Of a DNA stretch of 64,000 bases, positions 1-9,419 are shown piece by piece. Both the position numbers and the translations under genes were made by a program. Source of the stretch: Mariprofundus sp. (GTDB lineage Bacteria > Pseudomonadota > Zetaproteobacteria > Mariprofundales > Mariprofundaceae). How positions within the stretch are numbered: position 1 is the first letter of the stretch; the number at the start of each line of letters is the position of its first letter. The notes under the pieces were generated by a model, which worked only from the letters and a program-made list of their open reading frames with translations, did no database searches and was not told the DNA's origin. The stretch is from NCBI GenBank assembly GCA_021772775.1, contig JAJFLH010000035.1, positions 1 to 64,000 on the forward strand, given 5' to 3'.

Positions 1-132
1 ACTGATGAGGAGGTTGACTTCATCATGCACAGGCTAAATCATCGACCAAGAAAGACGCTGGGCTACAGAACACCCCACGAAGTGTTCTTCAATACCAAAA
101 CTCAACTCACTGGAGTTGCACTTGGGAATTGA
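1..132 (+). mobile_element. IS30-family transposase, C-terminal fragment (left edge cut by window)
   Basis: The open frame from base 1 to the TGA at 130-132 encodes 43 residues, including LNHRPRKTLGYRTPHEVFF. This is the hallmark end of the IS30 DDE transposase (the catalytic E lies upstream, outside the window). The rest of the element is to the left. The terminal inverted repeat must lie within a few tens of bases after the stop, because by about position 150 the sequence already reads as a different, broken gene on the other strand. The element therefore seems to have inserted in, or next to, that gene. Confidence 0.85.
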
Positions 133-149
133 ATCCGCGTCGTATGACT

Positions 150-390
150 TAAGAACGATAATTCGAGTCTCTCCATAAGGCCATTGTTCTGGGGCAGATT
201 AAAGCTAGAAATCTCCTCCATACACTTTCGCCCCATAATTATACAATCAACCTAGCTCATATATTCCTTAAAGCCCATGTCCGCCATGTCGGCATCAGGC
301 CCCCCCCACTCTCTCAAGCCACTCGACACCGCCATCTTTCGTTGCAATATAACCATCAACACTTGTTGCAATGAAAACTGAACACTTCAT
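150..390 (-). pseudogene. Dihydrofolate reductase / RibD C-terminal family protein, broken and truncated
   Basis: From an ATG at 390 with a purine-rich RBS (AAGGAAAGG) the frame reads MKCSVFIATSVDGYIATKDG, the typical start of RibD_C-type reductases that bind NADPH. The reading then hops frame at a run of eight C (about 300-308). After the hop comes PDADMADMGFKEYM, then in another frame VDCIIMGRKCMEEISSFNLP, then EQWPYGETRIIVLKSYD. All pieces are in family order, so at least three frame changes have accumulated. The 3' end stops where the IS30 element begins. A functional product is not possible as written; the C-run could partly be a sequencing error, but the other breaks argue for real decay. 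Confidence 0.7.
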
Positions 391-605
391 GTCGATTTCC
401 TTTCCTTAGTATGTGGAGTTGGTTCTGCTGCTTATCAATACTTGAAAGTACCTTCTTATCCTGGACACATATAAAAACTCTAAAATGTTGTCCAATGACT
501 GCTTTTGGCAATGGTGACAGGCACTCAAACAGAGCCAAGCTCACAAGCGAAGTACCAGCCCCCGTCACATTACAACGAGCAAAGGCTGGCACCGGAAATT
601 CTCTA

Positions 606-1921
606 TCAGCTATGCATGCTATTAAGTTTTTTGGCGATAATATCGTGATTGAGCCACAACACAGGCGCTGATGCCGTCGACATCTGATGGAACATTAACG
701 GCCCTGTTCCTTCCAGAACAAGCGAGCTTAGAAGATCGGTAATCAGAGAACTTTTATCTTTGTGCAGCGCCGTCATAGCACCCGATGTTCCAACCATTAC
801 TTCAGCCAGCTCTTCGTTATTATCCATAGGCCAAGCTTCGTAGTTACGGAACTCGGTAATAACACCATTGGCATTATAATCTTCAATGGTTTTCAGCAGC
901 CCTTCAAGTGTATTGCCTTCGCTTAACAGTTCACGGCACGCATCCCACTGCTTATCAGCCCAGTTACCGCCAGCTTCGCTTTTTAACGCGTTGAGCAATG
1001 GAAACAGTGACAATTCTACCCCTGCAAAAATATCAGATGAGTTGGTACGTATTTCAGGACAGTTGAACACAGTGGCTTTAATGCCCTGACTCCAGGCTGT
1101 CTCGGCGATAGACTCCAGACGTTTCTTCGCATTACCTTGCGTATAATTGCTATAACTCTGCCAACGGTATTCACCATTGATCAGAATTTCAGTGCCGTGG
1201 TAGCCATAGGCACTATAACGAACTTCGGCACCGTTACCTTCTTGCCGTTGACGTAGACCGGCAGTTGCTTCGATCAGATAGTCAAAGGTATTGGCGGAAA
1301 CCTCATCAAAATTCATCAGAATAAACTTGCCCAGGTCACTATCCAGCAGCGCTCTGGAGGACATAAAACGTTTTCCACGTCCTTTATAAATACGATTTGC
1401 GATAGCCAGGAACACTTTCACCTTGGGAATACCACCAGCCATGGTATGGGCAAAATAGACGTTTGCATCATCAGCGATGATCGTTTCCAGCTGGCTGACT
1501 ACCTGTGCCAGAGATGTTTTAAAACGTGCAACACCAACCTCACGACAGCGCTCAACATGTTGCCAGTCGAGTTTATCTTCTTGCCAGCTTTTGATGCCCA
1601 TCTTCGCCAGCATTTCAGTTGGTGTGGCTTCGCCGTCTGGCGCATCAAGATCAAAACCAGCCATCATAGGAACATTGATAATATGACCGCCAAGGTTCTC
1701 TTCAGCTTGTGTCAGCTCTTCATCTGTTAGCGGCCGCAACTGGTTCGCTTCATCCCGACGCCCCACAGTGATGCCTACAATTGTCATGCCCGCAGCACGA
1801 GTTCATCAATCAAACCATTGGCATAACCGCGCCCAAACAGCTCACCAAAAAGGACAAACACATCCCCTTTCTTAAAGATGTTCTCTGTAGGTATTTCACG
1901 AAGTGGATTCAGCTCAGTCAT
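606..1921 (-). pseudogene. FabMG-like (enoyl-ACP-reductase-annotated) protein, interrupted by a one-base frameshift
   Basis: Positions 606-1787 hold a 393-residue open frame (MTIVGITVGRRDEANQLRPL onward). It resembles a conserved family of about 430-440 residues often annotated as enoyl ACP reductase FabMG; I recognise the family but am not sure of its biochemistry. The missing N-terminus lies just upstream in another frame. An ATG at 1921, preceded by AGAGG, starts MTELNPLREIPTENIFKKGD and runs to GYANGLIDE before leaving frame near 1806. One added G there would restore DEARAAGMTIVG, the expected family sequence. Everything else is intact and well conserved, so this is either a very recent loss or a one-base assembly error. 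Confidence 0.6.
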
Positions 1922-1924
1922 CAT

Positions 1925-2227
1925 TGCCTCTTGTTTCTGTATTTTATTTCATCGAATTCCATCATCAATCGCCTCAAGATGCCATGTTTAGCGTGAAATC
2001 ACATAATCAGAAAGCGTGGCGATAAGTTATCTTCCTCAAAAAGGATTGCGTCTCCTTAATAATAGCAACGAGAAGACAACTCAATAACTCATGCCTGACA
2101 CCGTAATAAAATTTGAACTGAAGTAGCCTCTGCTCAGCTCTCCTGCTTGAGCATTTACAAACTCAAATTGGACGCATCAAAGTTGGTTTCCCTGATCTAT
2201 ATCCCTCAACAGATGGGGGATGAGTCA
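1925..2227. other. Intergenic stretch with no gene seen
   Basis: About 300 bases with stop codons in all frames. The only notable item is a short motif near 2084-2108 (AACTCATGCCTGACACCG) that recurs near 54810, listed separately. It lies upstream of the FabMG-like gene, so a promoter for that gene should be here, but no clear sigma-70 boxes stand out. Confidence 0.4.
2084..2108. repeat. Short dispersed repeat, CATGYCTGRCACCGT type, copy 1
   Basis: AATAACTCATGCCTGACACCGT here closely matches AATAACTCATGTCTGGCACCGT at 54808-54829. A weaker relative (AATAACGCATGCCATACCCCG) is at 2891-2911. All three are intergenic. Short repeats with this CTGGCACCG core are common at gene ends in proteobacteria and are often REP-like, but no hairpin is evident here. 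Confidence 0.4.
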
Positions 2228-2854
2228 CTATGCAACCCTCTTTGCCACAATAAATAGTGATTTGTTTTTTCCCGGTTGCCATTGATAGTCAATCTCAAAA
2301 CCAGCATGGGTCAAACTCGTTTCCAACTCTTTTGTGCTAAAGACCGCGACCAGAGGCATCAATCCGAAGAACCTTCCCATCGGCACAATTAGCTTTAAAT
2401 ATTTCATCAACGAATCCCCAAGACATACAGTGCTGCTAACAAAGACTCCACCCGGTTTGAGCATATTGTACACTTTGCTTATCACCTCTTGCCTGTTATC
2501 CAGCAGATGTAAAACAGAAAGTCCCAGCACAGCATCCATACTTTGATCAGGCAAAATAATTTCATCAATGCTTGAACAATTGAAAGTGACATTATCGACA
2601 TTGTTTGTCTGAGCTTTGCCTTCTGCGATTTCAATCATTTTTGGTGATATATCAATCGCCTGGATATGTTTCACATATGGCGCATGTGCAATGGCAGTAG
2701 AGCCAGTACCGCAGCCAAACTCCAACAGCTGCATATCCGGCCGAAAATATTCACGTGTGATCTGCAGTTTCTTCTGATACGCCGCCTCTTCAGCAATCGG
2801 CTGTTTTGAATAACGCTCTGCAATCCTGTCCCAAAATTTCACTGACTTATCCAT
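2228..2854 (-). CDS. Class I SAM-dependent methyltransferase
   Basis: The predicted 208-residue protein contains the SAM-binding motif I LLEFGCGTG (about residues 48-56) and the acidic loop IQAIDISPKM. Post-motif elements DAVLGLSVLHLLDN and LKPGGVFVSSTV follow, a complete Rossmann methyltransferase of the UbiE/Methyltransf_11 type. The ATG at 2854 was chosen because GAGG lies 6 nt before it; an upstream in-frame start exists at 2878 without a better RBS. The substrate cannot be told: small size and lack of extra domains suggest a small-molecule target. It stands alone between degraded genes. Length is normal for the family and no damage is seen. Confidence 0.85.
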   Translation of the reverse strand: MDKSVKFWDRIAERYSKQPIAEEAAYQKKLQITREYFRPDMQLLEFGCGTGSTAIAHAPYVKHIQAIDISPKMIEIAEGKAQTNNVDNVTFNCSSIDEIILPDQSMDAVLGLSVLHLLDNRQEVISKVYNMLKPGGVFVSSTVCLGDSLMKYLKLIVPMGRFFGLMPLVAVFSTKELETSLTHAGFEIDYQWQPGKNKSLFIVAKRVA

Positions 2855-3097
2855 CACACCCTCACAACCACCTAACAATTACAAATAGCTCAATAACGCA
2901 TGCCATACCCCGTCACATTACAACAATAGCAAAACCGTCACCCATTATTACCCCACATCTAGCCTTAGCAAACGGGGCATGTTTCCCAATGAAAAACCAG
3001 TTTATTCCAACTGAAACCCACACGTTTCCGAACCATGATCTCCGGCCAAAACCGGACATTTAGATATGATGAAAACCCAAGATTATATATTGGGATA

Positions 3098-3452
3098 TTA
3101 GTTATTTAGCAGCCACTCTCTCGCCTCTTCATATTTTTTGAAAATTTGAACTTCCTCAAGAGATTTTTCAATCATAGTCTGATACATTTTTGCTACCCGA
3201 AGGGCAAGTCGACTGGAGCATAAATTGCAGTTTTAGTCTTTACAACATTGTTACGTCTGAAGAAGTCTTCTGAAAAGTATGCAACACTTTTAATAGAATT
3301 TACCGATAACTGGGACAGCTCGGATTCACTTAAATCTACCAACCCATTTATTCCGGAAATCCATTCATCTCCAGTTAGGTGTCCCACATTAGAGCTATAA
3401 AACAGCTCATTAGTAATTAATCCAACTTACTTGGAAACGTAATAATTATCAT
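3098..3452 (-). pseudogene. Small unknown cytoplasmic protein gene, two frameshifts
   Basis: Three pieces read in order on the minus strand: an ATG at 3452 giving MIIITFPSKL; a middle frame LITNELFYSSNVGHLTGDEW onward to VDLPFG, ending at a TAG near 3198; and a last frame VAKMYQTMIEKSLEEVQIFK ending EEAREWLLNN at 3098. Joined, they give a protein of about 115 residues whose end (MYQ...E......I.LFK.Y.EA..WL) resembles STAS/SpoIIAA-like small proteins, but this is only an impression. Because the middle part alone is 64 residues, it could be miscalled as a gene; I regard the whole as a decayed locus. Confidence 0.4.
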
Positions 3453-3634
3453 TTTGGTATGTAGTGAATGTTATCGGCAATAGATACCCCATAGCTTATA
3501 AAGTACAAAGAAATTATATGAGTTGTATAGAAAAATCGAACAGAATGTAGAGCCGAACTTTTGAACGCAGCAGTCGTTTACGGCTTCATCCAGATATTCG
3601 TCCACACGAGGGACATTTCTGTTACCGATCTAAG

Positions 3635-3815
3635 TCAGTTCATCATTGCAGTCTCCTTAGATCCATAACGGAAATCAGAGCCATCAATCCGCATCTTATG
3701 TAGAATGATAGCCAGCTTTCGTGACGCTGCGATCATAGCTCGCCCATAACCTTTCGCTTTCATTAGTCGCAATCCCCATTCTAACCCCAGCGCTCAACGC
3801 AGAGTTTTGACTTTC
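3635..3815 (-). mobile_element. IS110/IS116/IS902-type transposase, C-terminal remnant
   Basis: The minus-strand frame ending at the stop at 3635 reads LRLMKAKGYGRAMIAASRKL, then AIILHKMRIDGSDFRYG. This is the pattern seen at the end of IS110-family DEDD transposases (G.KKA.VA.ARKLA.I.H.M...G..FR). A TAG inside the same frame and the lack of any longer frame upstream show that only a fragment survives. It lies in a 500-base stretch between the frameshifted small gene and the RND transporter, which fits the general decay of this end of the window. Confidence 0.6.
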
Positions 3816-3957
3816 AGAGCTTGCCTCTCCGCAGGCTAATGATGCCTCATTTGTCTGCGTTCACGAGATACAAGACTCGATTGACATTTAACTAATTTTT
3901 TTATCCGTGCGAGATTGTCAGAAAGCCGCCGATTAAACATCCATTGCGCGCATTGGC

Positions 3958-6432
3958 TTATTTGGTTGGTTGAAGCTTTCCGTAGGGTTTCAGAGTTCTT
4001 AGCAGGATGGGTAGGACGGTGATATTGGTCAGTAGAGCGCTGATCATGGCAAAGGCGGTGAACAGGCCGAAGTAGATTGATGGTACAAAATTGGAGAGCA
4101 CCATTGCCATAAAGCCTATAGTGATCGTCATTGAGGTGTAATACATCGCCCGCCCGATGCTATTGTGGGCACGGTGTACACAGGCGCGGTAGTCGCCATC
4201 TTTTAACCACTCTTCACGGTAGCGGTAGACATAGTGAATGGTGTCATCCACCGCAATACCGACGGTGATTGCGGCAATGGTGATGGTCATGATATCAAGT
4301 GGAATACCAAGCCCGCCCAAAAGGCCCAGCACCAGAATAACCGGAATGATGTTGGGGATGATGGCGATGGCAGCCACCTTGAGTGAACGGAAGATCAGCG
4401 CGAAGGTGATAAGGATGGCAAAGAAGACAAAACCCAGCGTCTGGATTTGTGATTTGAATAGGCTCTGCAATAGGTTGTTATAGAGCACGACCATGCCGGA
4501 TAGATGTACCGATTCACCGCTATCCGCCCTTTCGCTATTGAGATGATCACGCACTTTGTTCAGTAGTTCGTTGCGGTTAAGGCCTACATCGGTTTCATAA
4601 ACACGCACTGCAATGCGCAACTGCTGACCGTCTTCTGAAAGATAGGGTGAAACCATTTGCGCTTTGACTTCCGGCGGAAGTTTCTTGTAGAGAATAGAGA
4701 GGAAAAAATTATCGATACTGTTCTTGTCATCAAGCTGCTCCAGCACAGCCATGGCAGTATGCAACGAGTTAACTTTACCTGTTTCGGGAAGGTCATCGAT
4801 ATAGCGGTGGATGGAGGCAACATCATCGAGCAAGTGGGTGTTATACCAGTAGCTGATGTTGGCGAAACCTTCATCTTCTTCACCAAAATCATCATCTTCC
4901 CACTCATCTTCAGCTTCCGCCTGTTTGAGTGGCGCATCAATGATCACATCCATTGGTGTGGTGCCGCCCAGCTTTTCATCGATCAATTTCATGCCCTGAT
5001 ATATCTCGGTGGAGCTATGAAAATAGTCGATAAAGCGGTTCTCTACCGTCAGCTTCGACATGCCTAGAGCCCCCATCGCCACAAGCAGCAGCGATACGGT
5101 AATGACTTTACCACCGTGATGCTCAACCAGCCAGGCTACCGACTCGGTGATCATGCCCAACAAATCACGGGAAGGTGGCGCTTTACCCGGCCGAACCAGC
5201 ATCAGCGTGGCAGGATAGAGAGTGAAAGCCAGCAGCATCGAGGTCGCCAGCGCGAAGGCCATGATCCAGCCGAAATCAATCACTGGCCGGATATCACTAA
5301 CCACCAGCGAGGCGAAGGCGACCATCGTGGTGATGGCGTTGAACAGACACGGCTTCGCCTTGCTGCGCAGTGTAATACTGACCAGATGCCGTTGCGACGC
5401 ATCTGGTTCCAGTCGGTGCTGCTCGCGATAACGAACGATCAAATGAATGGTCAACGATAGACTAAAAATCAGCACCAGTGCCAAAAAGTTTGAGGATACG
5501 ACCGTAACTGGCCAGCCCACCATACCGAGAAACCCCGTGGTGACGACAGCGGTGGCTCCGGCAGTCAGCAACGGTAACAATACCCAGTGAATTCTGCGGA
5601 ATACCAAGCTGAGCATCAGCGCCAGAATCGCCAGCACACCAAAACCGAAAACAACCAGATCGTGGCGGATATAACTCATCATATCGGAGATGATCATCGG
5701 TACGCCGCCCAGGTGCATGCGGGCAAAGTCGCGATAGTCGTCCATGATCAGACGAATATCTGCGATCAGTTTAGCCTCCTGCTCTACCAGCTGTTTGCTG
5801 TAGTGATCAAATTGTTCTTCAACCTGATTCAAACGCACTGCTTCTGTAGCCGGCAGTTCACCGGCCAACTTCTTAATCCGCAGCCCGTCACGCTCCTTCA
5901 GCAGGCTCTGATAAGTCTCATCTCGCTTGAGCAGAATCTGGATGGCGCAGGTGTCCCCTTCCGGGCTGACCAGACGATTGCTATAGAGTGGACTCGATAT
6001 CAACTCGCGTCTGGCAAGCTCACGATCTGTCGTTGCTTGCCCCAGCATCGGTGCACCTTCGCTAAACTGATCCAGATTGATCGGCGGGCTCTCGATCAGT
6101 GGCACATCCAGCATGGTCAATACTGATTCAACGCGTGCAACTTTTTTGAAGCGATCTCGCATTTCACCAATACGTTTCAAATTGGCTTCGGAGAAGAGCT
6201 TCTCTTTTGGGGTGTAGGTAACAATCAGGAAATCGTCGGAACCGTAACGGGCACGAATATTGCGGTAGTACTCAAGGTCGGCATCGTTTTCCAACACCAG
6301 CGAATCGGCTGACACTTCGAGCTCAAAATCCGGGATATATGCACCAAACAGAAGCAACAACATGCCCAGCAGAGAGAGCATAAGCACTGGCCGATCCAGC
6401 ACCAGGTTTTCATAGCGCTCAAGCAAGCTCAT
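3958..6432 (-). CDS. RND/MMPL-family exporter (HAE3-like)
   Basis: This 824-residue inner-membrane protein has the RND layout in two halves. A first helix (about 16-33) is followed by a large periplasmic loop and a bundle of helices (about 255-425), then a second loop (about 460-635) and a second helix bundle (about 640-815). The sequence AAITVGIAVDDTIHYVYRYR in the second half is the conserved helix-4 region with the acidic residues that carry protons. Length and lack of a partner adaptor gene fit the single-protein HAE3/MMPL exporters, thought to move lipids or hopanoid-like molecules. The second loop has a strongly acidic insertion (EDEWEDDDFGEEDEGF, about residue 510). No operon partner: neighbours are degraded genes and a divergent region. 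Confidence 0.85.
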   Translation of the reverse strand: MSLLERYENLVLDRPVLMLSLLGMLLLLFGAYIPDFELEVSADSLVLENDADLEYYRNIRARYGSDDFLIVTYTPKEKLFSEANLKRIGEMRDRFKKVARVESVLTMLDVPLIESPPINLDQFSEGAPMLGQATTDRELARRELISSPLYSNRLVSPEGDTCAIQILLKRDETYQSLLKERDGLRIKKLAGELPATEAVRLNQVEEQFDHYSKQLVEQEAKLIADIRLIMDDYRDFARMHLGGVPMIISDMMSYIRHDLVVFGFGVLAILALMLSLVFRRIHWVLLPLLTAGATAVVTTGFLGMVGWPVTVVSSNFLALVLIFSLSLTIHLIVRYREQHRLEPDASQRHLVSITLRSKAKPCLFNAITTMVAFASLVVSDIRPVIDFGWIMAFALATSMLLAFTLYPATLMLVRPGKAPPSRDLLGMITESVAWLVEHHGGKVITVSLLLVAMGALGMSKLTVENRFIDYFHSSTEIYQGMKLIDEKLGGTTPMDVIIDAPLKQAEAEDEWEDDDFGEEDEGFANISYWYNTHLLDDVASIHRYIDDLPETGKVNSLHTAMAVLEQLDDKNSIDNFFLSILYKKLPPEVKAQMVSPYLSEDGQQLRIAVRVYETDVGLNRNELLNKVRDHLNSERADSGESVHLSGMVVLYNNLLQSLFKSQIQTLGFVFFAILITFALIFRSLKVAAIAIIPNIIPVILVLGLLGGLGIPLDIMTITIAAITVGIAVDDTIHYVYRYREEWLKDGDYRACVHRAHNSIGRAMYYTSMTITIGFMAMVLSNFVPSIYFGLFTAFAMISALLTNITVLPILLRTLKPYGKLQPTK

Positions 6433-6885
6433 TGCTTCCCTTCTGAGTCGCCTGAGCGCCTGCCAGATAGCCTATCGCTATCGTTAAGCGGCCAAACATT
6501 TAGGATAAACTCGTATTTTACGCATTTTCATGCCCCCCTATGATCAAGAAGTCCGAGAGGAAAATAGGATACCCCTAATTCAACAGTGCATCAAATTGTG
6601 ATGCGTTTTTAACTCTCGTCACAAATATTTGAATAACTGAACAGCATCAGAATGCGAGAGAAAATGGTATCGCCACTCCTGCATCATATACTCTGCTTCT
6701 GATCATACCTAAAGCTACTGTAGAGAATGTGAAGCACCGTTTCCCTACTCCACAGATGAAAGCTATTTATAAGACTTTCACTCTGCCTCATCGCTACTTC
6801 TCTTTGTCATCCTGCTTTGCATAGGTAGGTTGCCGCCCATTAAAGAGTGGTTGATCCGAGAAATCATCCGTTCAAGGAGATAAAC
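6433..6885. other. Divergent intergenic region between the RND exporter and slyD
   Basis: About 450 bases without a credible gene. It should hold promoters for both flanking genes, but I see no strong sigma-70 match. TTGTGA and TCACAA occur in inverted order at about 6596 and 6620, 17 nt apart, which is too far apart for a normal CRP site. Confidence 0.4.
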
Positions 6886-7410
6886 ATGCAGATTGTTGAC
6901 CATAAAGTTGTTTCATTTGAATATAGTTTAAGCAACGAAGCCGGTGAAGTACTCGATTCATCCGAAGACGGAAAACCATTGCTTTACCTGCATGGTGAAG
7001 AGAACATTGTTCCTGGTTTGGAACTCGCGCTGGAAGGCAAAAGTGTTGGCGATAAGCTGAAAGTTTCACTCGAAGCTGCTGATGCATATGGTGAGCTCGA
7101 TCCAGCTATGATTGAAACTGTTTCAGCTGATATGTTTGACGGTGTCGATAATGTTGAAGTAGGCATGGAATTTCAGGCCGAGCTGCCTGATGGTCAAGGA
7201 TTTCAATTTGTACGCATCACTGAAGTCGATGGTGATAATGTGACTGTAGACGGTAACCATCCGATGGCTGGTATGAGCCTCCATTTCGATGTCAAAATCA
7301 CAGATATTCGTGAAGCAACTGCAGAAGAGCTGGAACATGGTCATGTGCATAATGATGACGACTGCTGTGGCGAAAAAGAGTGTTGTGGTGAAGGAAATTG
7401 CTCCGACTGA
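6886..7410 (+). CDS. slyD: FKBP-type peptidyl-prolyl isomerase, SlyD-like
   Basis: A 174-residue cytoplasmic folding helper that isomerises X-Pro bonds. The FKBP core with its inserted IF chaperone domain is visible: YLHGEENIVPGLELALEG (about 41-58), DAYGELDPAMI, then VDGNHPMAGMSLHFDV and IREATAEELEHGHVH. The tail is Cys- and His-rich (HGHVHNDDDCCGEKECCGEG), like the metal-binding tail of E. coli SlyD, which delivers nickel; here it is shorter and leans to Cys. The start at 6886 is fixed by AAGGAG five bases upstream; a longer frame from 6847 has no RBS. A hairpin terminator follows at once, so it is probably transcribed alone. Confidence 0.93.
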   Translation: MQIVDHKVVSFEYSLSNEAGEVLDSSEDGKPLLYLHGEENIVPGLELALEGKSVGDKLKVSLEAADAYGELDPAMIETVSADMFDGVDNVEVGMEFQAELPDGQGFQFVRITEVDGDNVTVDGNHPMAGMSLHFDVKITDIREATAEELEHGHVHNDDDCCGEKECCGEGNCSD

Positions 7411-7438
7411 TCGACTAAACGCATTATCATTCGAAAAG

Positions 7439-7466
7439 AGGCTACCCATTCGGGTGGCCTTTTTTG
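7439..7466 (+). terminator. Rho-independent terminator after slyD
   Basis: AGGCTACCC and GGGTGGCCT form a 9-bp stem (one G-T pair) around the loop ATTC, followed by a run of T. It begins 28 bases after the slyD stop. Confidence 0.85.
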
Positions 7467-7557
7467 TTCCCCCTGCTTCAGCTTTATCTATTGCCTTCAG
7501 AGCTAAAGAATCAAGAATTTGCTTCAGTTGTTACAGCATTAAGCGATAGATAACTGA

Positions 7558-9270
7558 ATGAGCCTGGTAACCGGTAAAACTACCCTAGGATATATACTCA
7601 CCACGGTGTTTCTCTCGGTTGTTATGTTAAGCACATGGTTTGCCCTTGAACGTATTGAATTTGAGACAAAGAAAAACATTCGCGAATCGCTGCATGTCGT
7701 TATTCATACAACTCAAGAGTCTTTACATCTGTGGTTGAGGCACCGCAAAGAGGCTCTGAGCGAAACGACGAAAAACCCGAAAGTTCTCAAACTGGCAAAC
7801 CTGCTACTTTTAGAACATCAAAAACAACTTGATCCAAGTAAAAGTATCACTTTGACACGTTTACGATTATTACTGGCAGATAAAATGAATCAACACGGTG
7901 ATAAGGGTTTTTTCATTATTGCTCCTGATAGAATAAATGTCGCTTCGATGCGTAATATAAATCTCGGTAAGACAAATGTAATTCATCAACAAAGAAAAGA
8001 GTATTTAGATCGCGCTTTCGCTGGTGAAACACTATTTATACCGACCGTCATCTCTGATGTGCCATTAAAAACACGGTCTGGGGTAATCCGTGATCATTTG
8101 CCTACCATCTTTATTGCATCACCTATCCTTAGTGATAGCGGCGCTGTTATTGCCGTTCTAACTCTACGGCTTGATCCATTTCAAGATTTTTCACGCATCA
8201 CACAATTAGGCCAAATTGGAGCAACCGGCGAGACCTATGCCTTTGATGAACAGGGCACATTGATTACTGAGATCCGATTCAACCATCAGCTTCATTTTAT
8301 CGGCTTAAGCGACCCTGATGGACGAGGCATGATGACGATTCAAATCCGGGATCCTGGTGGTAATATGCTGGAAGGGTTCTCTCCAAGCTTACCTGACAAT
8401 GAGCGGCCACTAACACTTATGGCCAGCAGTGCGATAGCCGGGCAATCAGGATTTAATCTTGATGGCTACCGCGACTATCGGGGAGTCCTCGTATATGGCA
8501 CCTGGGCATGGGATCGTGCTTTGGGTTTTGGCCTGGCAACGGAAATAGATGTTAACGAAGCAATGCGCTCTTATCACGATACCCGCATCACCATCATTAT
8601 TGTTTTGATTCTCACTGTTATGCTTTCACTTGGATTAGTAGTGACGATGTTATGGCTAGAGAGCAAATCTCAACAGAAGTTAATAAATGCTCACAAACAA
8701 CTCACCGATAAAGTTCATGAAGTTGCTCAACTCAACCACGAGCTTGAGATGCTCTCGTTTCAGGATGGGTTAACCAGTATTGCAAACAGGCGCATGTTTG
8801 ATCAGCTCCTAGCGAGAGAGTGGAATCGCGCCAAGCGTAATCATCAGGATATATCATTGATTATGATTGATATTGATTATTTCAAACAATATAATGATCA
8901 CTACGGCCATCAAGAGGGTGATGAATGTTTGAAACGGGTTGCAAAAGTTTTAAGCCTTGTGTCGAAACGAGCCACAGATTTACTTGCCCGCTATGGCGGT
9001 GAAGAGTTCGTCATATTATTGCCTGAAACAGAGAAAGAGATGGCCATTACATTGGCTGAAAAATGTCGCAATGATATTATCGCACAACAAATTCCACATG
9101 TAGCATCACAGATCAATCTGTGCGTAAGCATTAGTGTAGGTGTAAGTACCATCCTGCCTACGGTCAAGATTAAGAGTGCGCAACTTGTTAAGCGGGCCGA
9201 TAAAGCTCTCTATCGCGCCAAAGTTGATGGCCGTAATCGCATTGCATCGGATGAGAGTTCGAATTGTTAG
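7558..9270 (+). CDS. Membrane diguanylate cyclase with extracytoplasmic sensor
   Basis: A 570-residue protein that should make cyclic di-GMP from two GTP. A first membrane helix (about 8-28) and a second (about 343-365) bracket a roughly 310-residue periplasmic region with features of a double CACHE sensor. A short coiled coil (KLINAHKQLTDKVHEVAQLN) leads to a GGDEF domain (about 400-565). The active site is RYGGEEFVILLPE (about 480), an accepted GG(D/E)EF form. RATD five residues before it matches the RxxD inhibitory site, so feedback by c-di-GMP is likely. No EAL domain. The start ATG at 7558 has no good RBS. The PilZ protein at 53.9 kb could be one of its receptors. Confidence 0.92.
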   Translation: MSLVTGKTTLGYILTTVFLSVVMLSTWFALERIEFETKKNIRESLHVVIHTTQESLHLWLRHRKEALSETTKNPKVLKLANLLLLEHQKQLDPSKSITLTRLRLLLADKMNQHGDKGFFIIAPDRINVASMRNINLGKTNVIHQQRKEYLDRAFAGETLFIPTVISDVPLKTRSGVIRDHLPTIFIASPILSDSGAVIAVLTLRLDPFQDFSRITQLGQIGATGETYAFDEQGTLITEIRFNHQLHFIGLSDPDGRGMMTIQIRDPGGNMLEGFSPSLPDNERPLTLMASSAIAGQSGFNLDGYRDYRGVLVYGTWAWDRALGFGLATEIDVNEAMRSYHDTRITIIIVLILTVMLSLGLVVTMLWLESKSQQKLINAHKQLTDKVHEVAQLNHELEMLSFQDGLTSIANRRMFDQLLAREWNRAKRNHQDISLIMIDIDYFKQYNDHYGHQEGDECLKRVAKVLSLVSKRATDLLARYGGEEFVILLPETEKEMAITLAEKCRNDIIAQQIPHVASQINLCVSISVGVSTILPTVKIKSAQLVKRADKALYRAKVDGRNRIASDESSNC

Positions 9271-9419
9271 ATTTTCGTTAATTTCAATTGTTAGTTCATT
9301 AAAATTAGTGGACTATTCATCCTTTAGTTTCATAGACTTAGTGGATAAGTCTTAACAATGTCTGGCACATGTTTTGCTACAATTCAAAAGGTATCAACGA
9401 TGATTGGGAGATCAACACA

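Noticed and set aside
356-592. 78-codon minus frame and 86-codon plus frame near the left end
   Set aside because: Each overlaps the RibD-family pseudogene or the FabMG-like gene; the minus one merely joins part of the pseudogene to upstream noise.
4657-5067. 136-codon plus-strand and 118-codon minus-strand frames inside the exporter
   Set aside because: Both overlap the RND gene; the minus one is an out-of-frame shadow rich in Met and Ser.
5587-6126. 179-codon plus-strand frame
   Set aside because: Exactly antisense to the RND exporter, whose motifs are clear; the translation is Gln/His-rich and has no family resemblance.
6594-6625. TTGTGA...TCACAA inverted pair as a CRP site
   Set aside because: Spacing of 17 bases is too wide for CRP (normally 6 between TGTGA and TCACA).
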